Shown: one piece after another, positions 27,745 through 35,437 of the stretch
Layout of the letters: the number at the start of each line of letters is the position of its first letter
Position numbering within the stretch: position 1 is the stretch's first letter
Source of the DNA: an uncultured Acetatifactor sp.
GTDB lineage: Bacteria > Bacillota > Clostridia > Lachnospirales > Lachnospiraceae
Assembly: GCA_910586215.1 (NCBI GenBank)
Contig: CAJUGH010000008.1
Span: 62,001-126,000 of the forward strand
Length of the DNA: 64,000 nucleotides
Direction of reading: 5' to 3'
Translations under genes and position numbers: made by a program
Notes under the pieces: model-generated
Database searches by the model: none
The model's input: only the letters and a program-made list of their open reading frames with translations
Told to the model about the DNA's origin: nothing

Positions 27745-29106
27745 TTATTCCCTGATAAACACTGTCTCCGCAAGGGTATCACATCCTTCCAGGATAACCG
27801 GCCTCCGCTCGTCCTTCCTCTGGGGCCGTAGTACAATCCCGTCCAGGAACAGCCCTTTGACGTTCCTAATATCCATGAACGCCGCCCTGCTCCAGTCCGG
27901 ATAATAGTTCTCCGAGGATTCCGATACAGCATCCTTTCTTCTGTCCACAACCTCCGGGTATTGCTCCGGAATATCTGCCAGGCGCACGCCTCCTATGGAG
28001 GTATAGTGAAGGTTGCGCAGGGTGACTTCTTCTATGGGATGCTCCTTTGGCGCATCGATGCGGATTCCGTTGAAGGAAGGACTCCCCATAATATCGTTTC
28101 CAAAACGCAGGTGGGGACGAGCCATCTCCTCATCGTCTGCCGCATGCAGGTTAGATATGGTGATGCGCTTCATGACACCGATTTCCGGCACTTCCTGTAG
28201 TTCCACCGAACTTCCCCACCCCTTCGGTTCAAAGCGGTTGTTTAAGATAAGGAAAACTGGCCTGGACACGTTGCGCATGGCAATATTATCAATTAGCACA
28301 TCGGAAATCTCCCCTCCTTCCGTACATTCCACCTTGATGCCCTCCCTCCATACATTGTGCATGGTACAGTTCTGCACCACCACATTGTAGATGCTCCCTA
28401 TGGACTTCAGGCCGATCCGGATGGCTGCACATACAGACGAAAACGTGCAGCCGGACACATGAATATCGTGCACCGGGTATTCCCGGCTGCCGGACTGCAG
28501 GCACAGATTGTCATCCGTCCCCAGGATATGGCAGTCCCTCACATAGACATGGCTGCAGCCGTCAAAATCCAGCCCATCACCGTTATAGCGCTTCTGATTC
28601 TGGATATCCACCCTGTCCACCCAGATATGGCTGCTGTCCAAAAAGGCCGTGGTCCAGGCGGCCGCATTATAAAGCCTAATATCCGATAAGCGAATATTTT
28701 TGCACCGCAGAAAACGCAGCATCATGGGCCTGTATATGCTTCCCTCATTGGGAAAAGCCTCAGAACATCCATTGATCTCTCCGCTGCCCAGTATCCCAAT
28801 ATTCTCCGCATCTTCTGCATAGATCAAGCAGCGGTCCAGCGCCTGCTCATTCCGGTATCTGTTATGATGCACATCCTCCCTGTAATCCCGGATATCTCTG
28901 CTGGCCAAAAGTCTCGCATTCCCTTCGATCTTTAGGGTTACATCTGACGGAAGCCGCAGGGTGCCGGACACATACTGTCCGTTTTCCAGCAGCACTGTAC
29001 CTCCCCCCTCCTTTGCACAATGGTCAATGGCATTCTGAATGGCACAAGTATCGCTTGTACTTCCGTCCCCGATTGCTCCATAGTTTTTCACATGATAAGT
29101 TCCCAT
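27745..29106 (-). CDS. GH28-like polygalacturonase, parallel beta-helix
   Basis: Start set at ATG 29106 (MGTYHVKNYGAIGDG), which has GGAGAAG upstream and begins exactly with the conserved pectate-lyase/GH28 opening; this gives 453 residues. The right-handed beta-helix is clear: AIQNAIDHCAKEGGGTVLLENGQY, IRLSDIRLYNAAAWTTAFLD, NGDGLDFDGCSHVYVRDC and GTDDNLCLQSGS. The Asp residues of NGDGLD and GTDD correspond to GH28 catalytic positions, but the usual GHG block is not obvious, so specificity is uncertain. There is no signal peptide, so it would act on imported galacturonides. Confidence 0.82.
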   Translation of the reverse strand: MGTYHVKNYGAIGDGSTSDTCAIQNAIDHCAKEGGGTVLLENGQYVSGTLRLPSDVTLKIEGNARLLASRDIRDYREDVHHNRYRNEQALDRCLIYAEDAENIGILGSGEINGCSEAFPNEGSIYRPMMLRFLRCKNIRLSDIRLYNAAAWTTAFLDSSHIWVDRVDIQNQKRYNGDGLDFDGCSHVYVRDCHILGTDDNLCLQSGSREYPVHDIHVSGCTFSSVCAAIRIGLKSIGSIYNVVVQNCTMHNVWREGIKVECTEGGEISDVLIDNIAMRNVSRPVFLILNNRFEPKGWGSSVELQEVPEIGVMKRITISNLHAADDEEMARPHLRFGNDIMGSPSFNGIRIDAPKEHPIEEVTLRNLHYTSIGGVRLADIPEQYPEVVDRRKDAVSESSENYYPDWSRAAFMDIRNVKGLFLDGIVLRPQRKDERRPVILEGCDTLAETVFIRE

Positions 29107-29545
29107 CTCTTCTCCTATATCTGACAAATTATGACTTCCTAATTCATACCACCCCGTCCCCGGACGGCTTCTCCATCTCCCCATGATCCCTGTTTCCGGC
29201 TTCCTGCATGTCCCTAACGGTCCCTCCCTGTCTTATTCTGCAATATATTAGAGCGATACTGTATTCAGTATAGAAGTTTCGTTATGGATTTTCAATTGCA
29301 TAAAAAGCAACTTACTATCTAATCCTGCAAAGTCCCATACATTTTCTCTCTGCATTCCGCTCTTTTCGCCTGCCCTGTTACTGTTCACTCCGTTCAAAGC
29401 AACACCCTAGTACCGATGCATTTTGGCTTGACAGGAAATTTCCCTGATAGTATGATGAATAGAGAGATTTCTTGAGATATCCAGACAATCTCCATGCAGC
29501 AGGATGGCACAGCATAAAAACACAGCATAAGAACACATAAAAGGA
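29107..29545. other. Divergent intergenic region, GH28 gene and microcompartment genes
   Basis: This 439-bp gene-free stretch holds a perfect inverted repeat ATACTG-TATT-CAGTAT (29256-29271), a candidate operator for the GH28 gene, and a near-consensus promoter for the microcompartment genes at 29428-29456. I saw no ORF with a ribosome binding site and no terminator-antiterminator of the kind used by ethanolamine (EutV) systems. Confidence 0.5.
29428..29456 (+). promoter_or_regulatory. Sigma-A promoter of the EutS-EutS-EutP module
   Basis: TTGACA (29428-29433), 17-bp spacer, TATGAT (29451-29456), followed by an 80-100-base leader to the first microcompartment gene. The near-consensus promoter suggests steady expression unless a regulator intervenes. 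Confidence 0.75.
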
Positions 29546-29923
29546 ATGGTGCAGCAGATGGCAAACGGACAGGAAGAACGGATCAGAATCGTACAGGAGA
29601 CCGTGGCAGGCAAGGAAATCACCTTCGCACACGTGATGGGAGGCCCAGCACCAGTCATATACCAGAAGCTGGGATTAAATCCCCAGGTGGATTACCAGTC
29701 TTCGGCCATCGGCATCATGAACATGACCCCTCCGGAATCAGCCGTCATTGCATCTGATATAGCCGTCAAGAGCGGGAATGTCTACCTGGGCTTCGCAGAC
29801 CGGTTCACGGGGACGCTGATCATTACCGGGGAGATCTCGGATGTCATGTCTGCCATGACGGAAATCGTGAATTACTTCCGTGACACCCTGGAATATGTCG
29901 TCTGCAAGATCACAAAGAGATAG
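29546..29923 (+). CDS. eutS: EutS/PduU-like microcompartment shell protein
   Basis: A 125-residue single-BMC-domain protein of the circularly permuted EutS/PduU type. Diagnostic blocks are RIVQETVAGKEITFAHVMGGP, SAIGIMNMTPPESAVIASDIAVKSGNVYLGFADRFTGTLIITGEIS, and the C-terminal DTLEYVVCKITKR. The family forms bent hexagonal shell tiles. The start is uncertain: ATG 29546, or ATG 29558, which gives MANGQEERI. A near-consensus promoter lies upstream. It is 11 bp from a second, diverged EutS-like gene and in one operon with EutP; no enzymes, pentamers or other shell proteins lie nearby. Confidence 0.9.
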   Translation: MVQQMANGQEERIRIVQETVAGKEITFAHVMGGPAPVIYQKLGLNPQVDYQSSAIGIMNMTPPESAVIASDIAVKSGNVYLGFADRFTGTLIITGEISDVMSAMTEIVNYFRDTLEYVVCKITKR

Positions 29924-29934
29924 GAAGTACCGCC

Positions 29935-30363
29935 ATGGCCAGAATGACAAAGGAAGAACTGCTGGAAAAGCTCTTCCATGAAGATTACGAACAGTTGAAG
30001 GGGAAAAGGCTGCGCATCACACGCCTGCGGATTCCCGGAAAAGAGGTCTGTCTGGCCCATATCATCAGTGCCACACAGGCTCCTGTCTACCAGAACCTGG
30101 GACTGCACATCGGTGTCCATGAGGGGGAGGATCATACCGGGGAATCCATCGGCCTGATCCGTTTTACCCCCTGGGAGGCAGTGGTGGTGGCTGCCGATGT
30201 AGCCATGAAAAGCGCGGATGTGCAGATTGGCTTCATGGACCGTTTCTGTGGTTCCCTGATTCTCACCGGGGGACTATCTGAGGTACAGGCCGCCGTGGAA
30301 GAAGTAGTCCGGTTTTTTCGGGAGGAACTGGGATTTGAGACCTGTAAGGTCCACCGGAACTGA
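29935..30363 (+). CDS. Second EutS/PduU-like shell protein with N-terminal extension
   Basis: A 142-residue EutS-type BMC protein, clearly diverged from its neighbour. It has an extra 20-residue charged N-terminal helix (MTKEELLEKLFHEDYEQLKG) before the conserved RLRIPGKEVCLAHIISATQAPVYQNLGL block. An insertion HEGEDHTGE precedes SIGLIRFTPWEAVVVAADVAMKSADVQIGFMDRFCGSLILTGGLS. Ribosome binding site AGGAAG precedes the ATG. Two EutS paralogues side by side suggest a mixed hexamer or two tile types. The helix could bind a cargo or a partner shell; that is inference. Confidence 0.88.
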   Translation: MARMTKEELLEKLFHEDYEQLKGKRLRITRLRIPGKEVCLAHIISATQAPVYQNLGLHIGVHEGEDHTGESIGLIRFTPWEAVVVAADVAMKSADVQIGFMDRFCGSLILTGGLSEVQAAVEEVVRFFREELGFETCKVHRN

Positions 30364-30384
30364 GGATAGAAAGGAATAAATTCC

Positions 30385-30879
30385 ATGAAAAAATTATTCC
30401 TAATGGGCCGGAGCGAGGCTGGCAAGACTTCCCTGACCCAGGCACTGCGTGGGGAAGAATTACATTATGTAAAAACACAATACACCAGTTCGGATGACGA
30501 CACCATTGACTCCCCGGGAGAATATGCGGAATCCAAGCACTTCAGCGTGGGACTGGCCTGTTTTTCCTTTGAGGCTGATGTGGTGGCTGTTGTCCAGGCG
30601 GCAGATGAACCCTACAATCTGTTCAGCCCCAGTCTCCGTTCCTTTATCCTCCGTCCCCTCATCGGTATCATTACAAAGATCGATTCCCCCCACGCCAATA
30701 TCCCTATGGTCAGGCAATGGCTGGTCAATGCCAGCTGTGAACGCATATTCTTGATCAACAATGTAACCAGGGAGGGAATCCCTGAACTTATGGCATATCT
30801 GGAAGAAGATCTGACACCCCTGACGTTTCAGCAGGCCAAAGCCCGGCAGAACCAGGGGCTGGGTGAGTGGGAGTCTTGA
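30385..30879 (+). CDS. eutP: EutP/PduV-type microcompartment-associated P-loop NTPase
   Basis: A 164-residue Ras-like P-loop protein. Walker A is GRSEAGKT (residues 8-15). The DSPGEY block corresponds to the DTPGEY that defines EutP/PduV, and TKID is the guanine or nucleotide specificity motif. EutP has been linked to acetate-kinase activity in ethanolamine systems and PduV to microcompartment positioning. It is the third and last gene of the module, 21 bp after the second EutS. No kinase, transporter or ethanolamine lyase gene follows. Confidence 0.9.
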   Translation: MKKLFLMGRSEAGKTSLTQALRGEELHYVKTQYTSSDDDTIDSPGEYAESKHFSVGLACFSFEADVVAVVQAADEPYNLFSPSLRSFILRPLIGIITKIDSPHANIPMVRQWLVNASCERIFLINNVTREGIPELMAYLEEDLTPLTFQQAKARQNQGLGEWES

Positions 30880-30908
30880 CCGGACAGGGCTGCTCCTCAT
30901 ACCATAGA

Positions 30909-32399
30909 TCATGGATCTATGCGCTTCCTGCAGTCCGTCTGGGCCGGGCCGTCTATCAGATGCCCTTCCCTGTCGAACCGGGAACCGTGGCAGGGACAGT
31001 CATAGCTTTCCTCCTCTGGATTCCACTCCAGCCTGCAGCCCATGTGGGGACAGTTGGGAATGATTTCCTTATTTCCCGAAGGCAGGAGATGTTTTGTCAG
31101 GCCTTTCACCGTATATGCACCATGCACAGCCAGGCCCCTGGCCACCTGTGCCGTAAAATGCCTTTGGGGTGAAAAAATATCTGCCTCCGGGAGATCCTGT
31201 CCGACAATCATGGCTGTCAGGATACGGGCGCTGACCATGGCAGAGGTCATACCCCACTTTCCAAAGCCCGTAGCCACATACCAGCATGCCTTACGCCGGG
31301 AAAACCTGCCGATGTAGGGCAGCCCGTCCAGTGTCATGCAGTCCTGTGCCGACCAGCGGGATACCTCATGGCATCCGGGATAGAGTTCCCCGGCCCGGGC
31401 TCGCAGCATCCCATATCTGCATCCCATGCCAGCATTGTCTCCCAGATTCCCTTCTGTAACCTCCTTGCTTCCCTGGACTATCCCTGTTCCTACCTTGTCT
31501 TGCGGGTTTTCTTCTGTAACCGCCCTGCTTCCCTGGTTTACCACTGTGCCCAGCCTATCTTGCTGATTCACTCCTGTCCGATGGCTCCCTCCTCCCAGCA
31601 GCAGAAGATTTCCCCAGGTCCGAAAAGAGAGGCCGTCCTGGTCAATCCCCAGGTACATGCCCTCCAGCCTCTCCGCACCCTCCAGGGCTACCACATAGCT
31701 TCGCTCCTGGTGCATCCTGGCAAAATAGTATCCCGGTACATTGATAAAAGGGTAATGGGCTGCGAACACAATATGCTCTGCCGTCACTGTCCCCCTGGCC
31801 GTCTCTACCCTTCTGTCATCCACTTTCAGCACCTTTGTCTGTTCATAGACTTCCACTTCCTCTGCCATTTCTGCCAGGAATTTCAGCGGATGGAACCTGG
31901 CCTGCTGTTCAAATCTTGTGACGCCTGCCACTGGGAAAGGAAGCTCACATTCCGTCTCGAAAGATGCCCTTATGCCCAGCGACCTGGCCACTTCTGCTTC
32001 CCGTTTCAGAAGCCCTGGATGATCCTGGGAATACAGGTATGCAGGACATCTGACAAAATCGCATGCAATTCCTTTTTCCAGAACCAGCCTTTCATATTCT
32101 CCGATAGCCCCCTCATTTGCCATGGCATAATGTTCTGCCATCCGGCCTCCAAAGGACCGGATCAGCCTGTCATAGATCAGATTGTGCTGGGAAGTGATTT
32201 TGGCCGTGGTATTCTTCGTCTGCCCGCTGCCTATCCTGTCTGCCTCCAGGACCACTGTCCGGATGCCCGCCTGCTTCAGATAATATGCTGTCAGAATCCC
32301 CGCAAGTCCTGCCCCTATGACAACAGCCGGTACTTCCATGTCCCCTGCAAGGGGGTCACGCCTCTTGATCCCGGTATCTTCCATCCATACTGATTCCAT
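30909..32399 (-). CDS. FAD-dependent oxidoreductase with C-terminal Rieske domain
   Basis: A 496-residue DAO-type flavoprotein. The FAD-binding GAGLAG motif is at residues 29-34. The C-terminal Rieske [2Fe-2S] ligands are C450 and H452 (CPHMGC) and C468 and H471 (CPCHGSRF). Residues 281-325 are a degenerate 20-residue tandem repeat (DRLGTVVNQGSRAVTEENPQ, then DKVGTGIVQGSKEVTEGNLG) inserted in the substrate domain after LLLLGGGSHRTG, where relatives normally continue directly. The electron partner is unknown. It has its own leader repeat and converges on eutP. Function as an amine or amino-acid oxidoreductase is only a family-level guess. Confidence 0.88.
   Translation of the reverse strand: MESVWMEDTGIKRRDPLAGDMEVPAVVIGAGLAGILTAYYLKQAGIRTVVLEADRIGSGQTKNTTAKITSQHNLIYDRLIRSFGGRMAEHYAMANEGAIGEYERLVLEKGIACDFVRCPAYLYSQDHPGLLKREAEVARSLGIRASFETECELPFPVAGVTRFEQQARFHPLKFLAEMAEEVEVYEQTKVLKVDDRRVETARGTVTAEHIVFAAHYPFINVPGYYFARMHQERSYVVALEGAERLEGMYLGIDQDGLSFRTWGNLLLLGGGSHRTGVNQQDRLGTVVNQGSRAVTEENPQDKVGTGIVQGSKEVTEGNLGDNAGMGCRYGMLRARAGELYPGCHEVSRWSAQDCMTLDGLPYIGRFSRRKACWYVATGFGKWGMTSAMVSARILTAMIVGQDLPEADIFSPQRHFTAQVARGLAVHGAYTVKGLTKHLLPSGNKEIIPNCPHMGCRLEWNPEEESYDCPCHGSRFDREGHLIDGPAQTDCRKRIDP
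31422..31559 (-). repeat. In-frame 60-bp degenerate tandem repeat in the Rieske flavoprotein
   Basis: Two 60-bp units plus a partial third encode the repeated 20-residue segment. The DNA blocks CTTCTGTAACC-CC-TGCTTCCCTGG recur with scattered substitutions. The period is a multiple of three, so the frame is preserved. Confidence 0.75.
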
Positions 32400-32888
32400 T
32401 CCTATACCCCGTGTGCGCTTAAAGCGGGTGGTTTACACACCCTCCCCGACACCACCAATCGTGCCACTGACAAAGCCGGGATGGTTCCCACGAGCAATGC
32501 GCCTGGTCAGTGATGCATCCCCTGCTGTAAGATGAGTGCCCGCATGCTTTCATGCGCTTTGCTTTGCAGCAAGGTTGTTGACTTACATAGCATGTGCCAA
32601 AATGCAGGGATTATACCACTTCCGGGTCCGTTCCGACCATGCTCATTCCTCATTCCATGATACGGGAACCCCAGCAAGACAACCGAAACATCCTATTTCC
32701 CCTGGGGCGTGTTTGAAAATGCATTCCCATTATTTTTCAGAAAGTAATTTTCAAATACATTCTGGCCAGGATATGTGGTACAATACAAGAAACACAATTT
32801 CAACAGACAGCTGGATGTATCCGTGTCCGAAAACAGCGGCCACGGCGCACTGCAACTAGCGGAATCCTATCCATCCCATGGAGGCAGA
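32400..32888. other. Intergenic region between flavoprotein and phosphatase-like gene
   Basis: A 489-bp gene-free stretch. At 32403-32460 it holds a leader repeat (GTGTGCGCTT, GCGGG, CACCAATC) whose minus-strand end CACGGGGTATAGGA is the flavoprotein ribosome binding site. Near 32710-32760 an inverted repeat TTTGAAAAT/ATTTTCAAA is flanked by near-identical AAATGCATTC and AAATACATTC. A TACAAT -10-like box lies near 32780 without a good -35. No credible ORF was seen. Confidence 0.45.
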
Positions 32889-33206
32889 ATGAACCTGTTA
32901 TTTCTATGCAGCCAGAACAAACGGCGCAGCCTGACCGCAGAAAAGCTTTTCGATGGTTTCCAGGGGCATAAGGCCCGCTCTGCGGGAACAGAACAGAACT
33001 CCCGCATCAAGGTCACCCCCGGACTCCTCGGCTGGGCAGACGTCATCTTCTGTATGGAGAAAAAGCACCTGCGACGGATAACGGAAAAGTATCCCGATAT
33101 CATAGCAGGCAAAAAAGTGGTCTGCCTTTACATCAGCGATGATTACGAATACATGGACAGGGAACTGCAGGAACTGCTGAAGAGTTATGTCTGCGAATAT
33201 CTGTAG
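32889..33206 (+). CDS. Low-molecular-weight tyrosine phosphatase-like protein
   Basis: Start at ATG 32889 (MNLLFLCSQNKRRS), with GGAGG seven bases upstream, gives 105 residues; a longer frame has no ribosome binding site. The P-loop C7-x5-R13 (CSQNKRR) followed by Ser and Leu-Thr-Ala matches the COG4551 predicted tyrosine phosphatases. These are shorter than classic LMW-PTPs (about 150). WADVIFCMEKKHLRRI carries the Asp near the usual general acid. The final KKVVCLYISDDYEYMDRELQELL is also typical. It may act on phosphotyrosine or arsenate-like oxyanions; the substrate is unknown. Confidence 0.82.
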   Translation: MNLLFLCSQNKRRSLTAEKLFDGFQGHKARSAGTEQNSRIKVTPGLLGWADVIFCMEKKHLRRITEKYPDIIAGKKVVCLYISDDYEYMDRELQELLKSYVCEYL

Positions 33207-33239
33207 CAAGCATAATCCTGCAAATAGTGGAGGTGTAAA

Positions 33240-33437
33240 ATGGAGGCAAAGAGAATCCATTTCATATGGGTAATCAGTTTATTTGCAATAGGTATCACAA
33301 CGATACTATTGGTTGGAGGTAATCTTGTCAAGGCAGATCTGCCTGATCATGTAGTAAGAATATGTGGGACCATTGATTTGGTTTCACTTGCTGTTTTCGC
33401 ATTTTCAACTGTAAAGAAAGTGAAAAATAGAAAATAA
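33240..33437 (+). CDS. Small two-helix membrane protein
   Basis: A 65-residue protein with GTGGAGGTG before its ATG. Two hydrophobic segments (about 7-28 and 41-58) are separated by a short polar loop with Lys-Ala-Asp, and the C-terminus is strongly basic (KKVKNRK). Codon use and base content are more AT-rich than the neighbours. It sits between the phosphatase-like and serine hydrolase genes, 14 bp from the latter, and may be co-transcribed. I do not recognise the family. Confidence 0.65.
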   Translation: MEAKRIHFIWVISLFAIGITTILLVGGNLVKADLPDHVVRICGTIDLVSLAVFAFSTVKKVKNRK

Positions 33438-33451
33438 TCAGGAGGAACAGG

Positions 33452-35308
33452 ATGCAGATGCAGGATGACAGATGCAGCGGAAGCAGCCCTGCGCTGGCAG
33501 AGTGGATCCAGGAGAAGCTGGAAAGTATTGTGCAGAAGAACAAAACCACAGCGGTCTGTGCCGCAGTCTGTGAGCCGGAAGGACTCCTGGCGGCAGCCTG
33601 TGCCGGCACAAGGGGATTCGAGGATAGCCAGGCCCAGGTGGATGATTTATATAATGTAGGCTCCGTCTCCAAAATCTATGTGACAGCAGCTATCATGAAA
33701 CTGGTGCAGCAGGGAAAGGTATCCCTGGCAGAACCGGTGCTCAGATACCTGCCGGACTGGAGGCTGGCAGATCCTCGTTACCCGGAGATCACCGTCCGGA
33801 TGCTTTTAAACCATTCCTCCGGAATACCGGGGACAAATCTTCATGACCATCTCACCCTGGAGGAAGGGGAGGAACTTTTTACGGGAAAATACCGGAATAC
33901 ACCATCGTACTGGCAGACAGTGAAGCTGCGGGCCAGGCCGGGCAGTTTCTCCGGCTACTGCAATGACGGTTTCGACCTGGCGGCAGAGGTGGTGGAGGCG
34001 GTGACCGGGGAGCCTTATATCCGCTGGTTTCGGGAGCAGATCACAGGGCCTGCGGGACTTTTTTCTGTGGGGGTGGGCAGGAGGCTTGCGGAAGGGTATG
34101 TGAAGGTGGCCTGCCGAGACGCGGAGCCGGAATATTATAACTGCTTCGGCGCAGGGGCGATCCATACTACAGTGCCAGAGTGTGCCATGTTCGGCGCCCT
34201 TTTCATCGATTCCAGGGGAATCGTAGAGCAGGCCTGGCTGGACGAGACCAGGCGTCCCCAGGGGACGACCTTCCTACAGGATGCATACGATGCAGGAAAT
34301 TACTGTCTGGGGTGGGATTCTCCCTACAACAGGAACCGGATTCCCCTGGGGGAAGGTGCAGTGGTAAAGTCCGGCGGCACGGAGCAGTTCACCAGTTATC
34401 TGGTGGTGAGCCCTGCCCGCAGGCTGTCCCTGGCGATTTCCGCTACCAACGACAGCGCTGTCCCGTGGCTTGAGGTGCTGGAAGACATCGGCGGGGAAGC
34501 ACTAAAGCTTCTTGGAAAAGAAAGGAAAGAAGACAGCGGCACCGGGGACGGTGGTGAAGAAACTACATATGAAAGCACATTTAAGGGGCCGGGGGAAGAG
34601 GTAGTCCCCCATACACCGGAATCGGGTAACTGCAAAAGGGAAACTCCCAAAACATTGGAATCGGGCAACATGGAAATGGAAACTCCCAAAGTGCCGGAAC
34701 CTGCCAACACCGGAAAAAGCACGCTCTTAAATGTCCCCGGCAGATACTGCGGACTGGCATATGGGAGCACCAGCATTTACCGTTTTTCCGTTCTGGAAGG
34801 TACGCCGCATACAGAAGCTACCCTGTATACGGAAATCCTGCAAAAGGGAGGTAGTTGGCAGAAGAAAGAGGAACTAAGCGGTTTCCAGTGGGATGGAAAA
34901 GGCTTTGCAAAAGGGGAACACGACCGGATCACTGCAGAGGAATATGAGGGGAAAGTCTACTATATAAGGTGGGGAATGGCTTTCTGCCAGAAAAACAGTG
35001 GATATCCGTCTCCGGGAACCCTCTGGCCCCGTCTGGCCGGGGTCTGCTTTACAGCCAAAAGAGAGGATGCGGCCTTCGGCAGAATCTGTCTGGAGGGCAT
35101 CAATGAGGAAAATGTGCTGCTCTTTACCACGGATCATGAGGAATACCCGGTGGTGCCTCTTATATGCGATCCCTGGAAGGACAATGAGACCTGTCTGATT
35201 TCGGAGACAAGCCGGGACGGGATTGTTTTCCGCCTGGAGCAGGAAGGAGACCAGATCCGGCTGCGCATGGGGACAGATACTTATGTCCCATCGTTTTCGG
35301 CAGGATGA
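33452..35308 (+). CDS. Serine beta-lactamase-like hydrolase
   Basis: A 618-residue class C beta-lactamase/penicillin-binding-fold protein with AGGAGG upstream. Catalytic S71-V-S-K74 gives the SxxK motif, and Y169-C-N171 gives YxN. Family blocks MLLNHSSGIPG and VVKSGGTEQFTSYLVV (the KSG triad) are present. There is no signal peptide, so it is probably a cytoplasmic esterase or peptidase. Residues about 389-420 are a 13-residue tandem repeat joining the catalytic domain to a C-terminal beta-rich domain of about 190 residues that could bind substrate. A good terminator follows at 35394. Confidence 0.85.
   Translation: MQMQDDRCSGSSPALAEWIQEKLESIVQKNKTTAVCAAVCEPEGLLAAACAGTRGFEDSQAQVDDLYNVGSVSKIYVTAAIMKLVQQGKVSLAEPVLRYLPDWRLADPRYPEITVRMLLNHSSGIPGTNLHDHLTLEEGEELFTGKYRNTPSYWQTVKLRARPGSFSGYCNDGFDLAAEVVEAVTGEPYIRWFREQITGPAGLFSVGVGRRLAEGYVKVACRDAEPEYYNCFGAGAIHTTVPECAMFGALFIDSRGIVEQAWLDETRRPQGTTFLQDAYDAGNYCLGWDSPYNRNRIPLGEGAVVKSGGTEQFTSYLVVSPARRLSLAISATNDSAVPWLEVLEDIGGEALKLLGKERKEDSGTGDGGEETTYESTFKGPGEEVVPHTPESGNCKRETPKTLESGNMEMETPKVPEPANTGKSTLLNVPGRYCGLAYGSTSIYRFSVLEGTPHTEATLYTEILQKGGSWQKKEELSGFQWDGKGFAKGEHDRITAEEYEGKVYYIRWGMAFCQKNSGYPSPGTLWPRLAGVCFTAKREDAAFGRICLEGINEENVLLFTTDHEEYPVVPLICDPWKDNETCLISETSRDGIVFRLEQEGDQIRLRMGTDTYVPSFSAG
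34616..34712 (+). repeat. In-frame 39-bp tandem repeat in the serine hydrolase
   Basis: Units at 34616-34654 and 34655-34693 with a partial third to 34712. Each contains GGAATCGGG, AACT and CCCAAA blocks. They encode a Glu-Ser-Gly-Asn and Glu-Thr-Pro-Lys linker between two domains. Confidence 0.75.
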
Positions 35309-35375
35309 CTACAGTTCTCTGCATGCCAGCCGCATCCGTGCTGACCCCCATTACCTTCTAGCTTTTACCATAAAA

Positions 35376-35436
35376 GTTCAGCCAGTGGAAAGCAAGCCCA
35401 ACATTGTTGGGCTTTTTATGCGTAAAGAAAGCTGAT
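35376..35436 (+). repeat. GTTCAGCC-family intergenic element
   Basis: GTTCAGCCAGTGGAAAGC (35376-35393), a hairpin, then TTTTTATGCGTAAAGAAAGCTGA. The two outer blocks match those of the element at 15547-15698, and TCAGC pairs with GCTGA. The inner hairpin differs from that element but acts as a terminator. Confidence 0.6.
35394..35417 (+). terminator. Rho-independent terminator of the serine hydrolase
   Basis: A perfect 9-bp stem AAGCCCAAC/GTTGGGCTT with an ATT loop followed by TTT. It lies 85 bp past the stop at 35308, inside the GTTCAGCC-family element. Confidence 0.85.
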
Positions 35437-35437
35437 T

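Noticed and set aside
29107..29545. EutV-type antiterminator leader before the eutS genes
   Set aside because: No paired hairpins with a following terminator were found; only a simple promoter and an unrelated inverted repeat.
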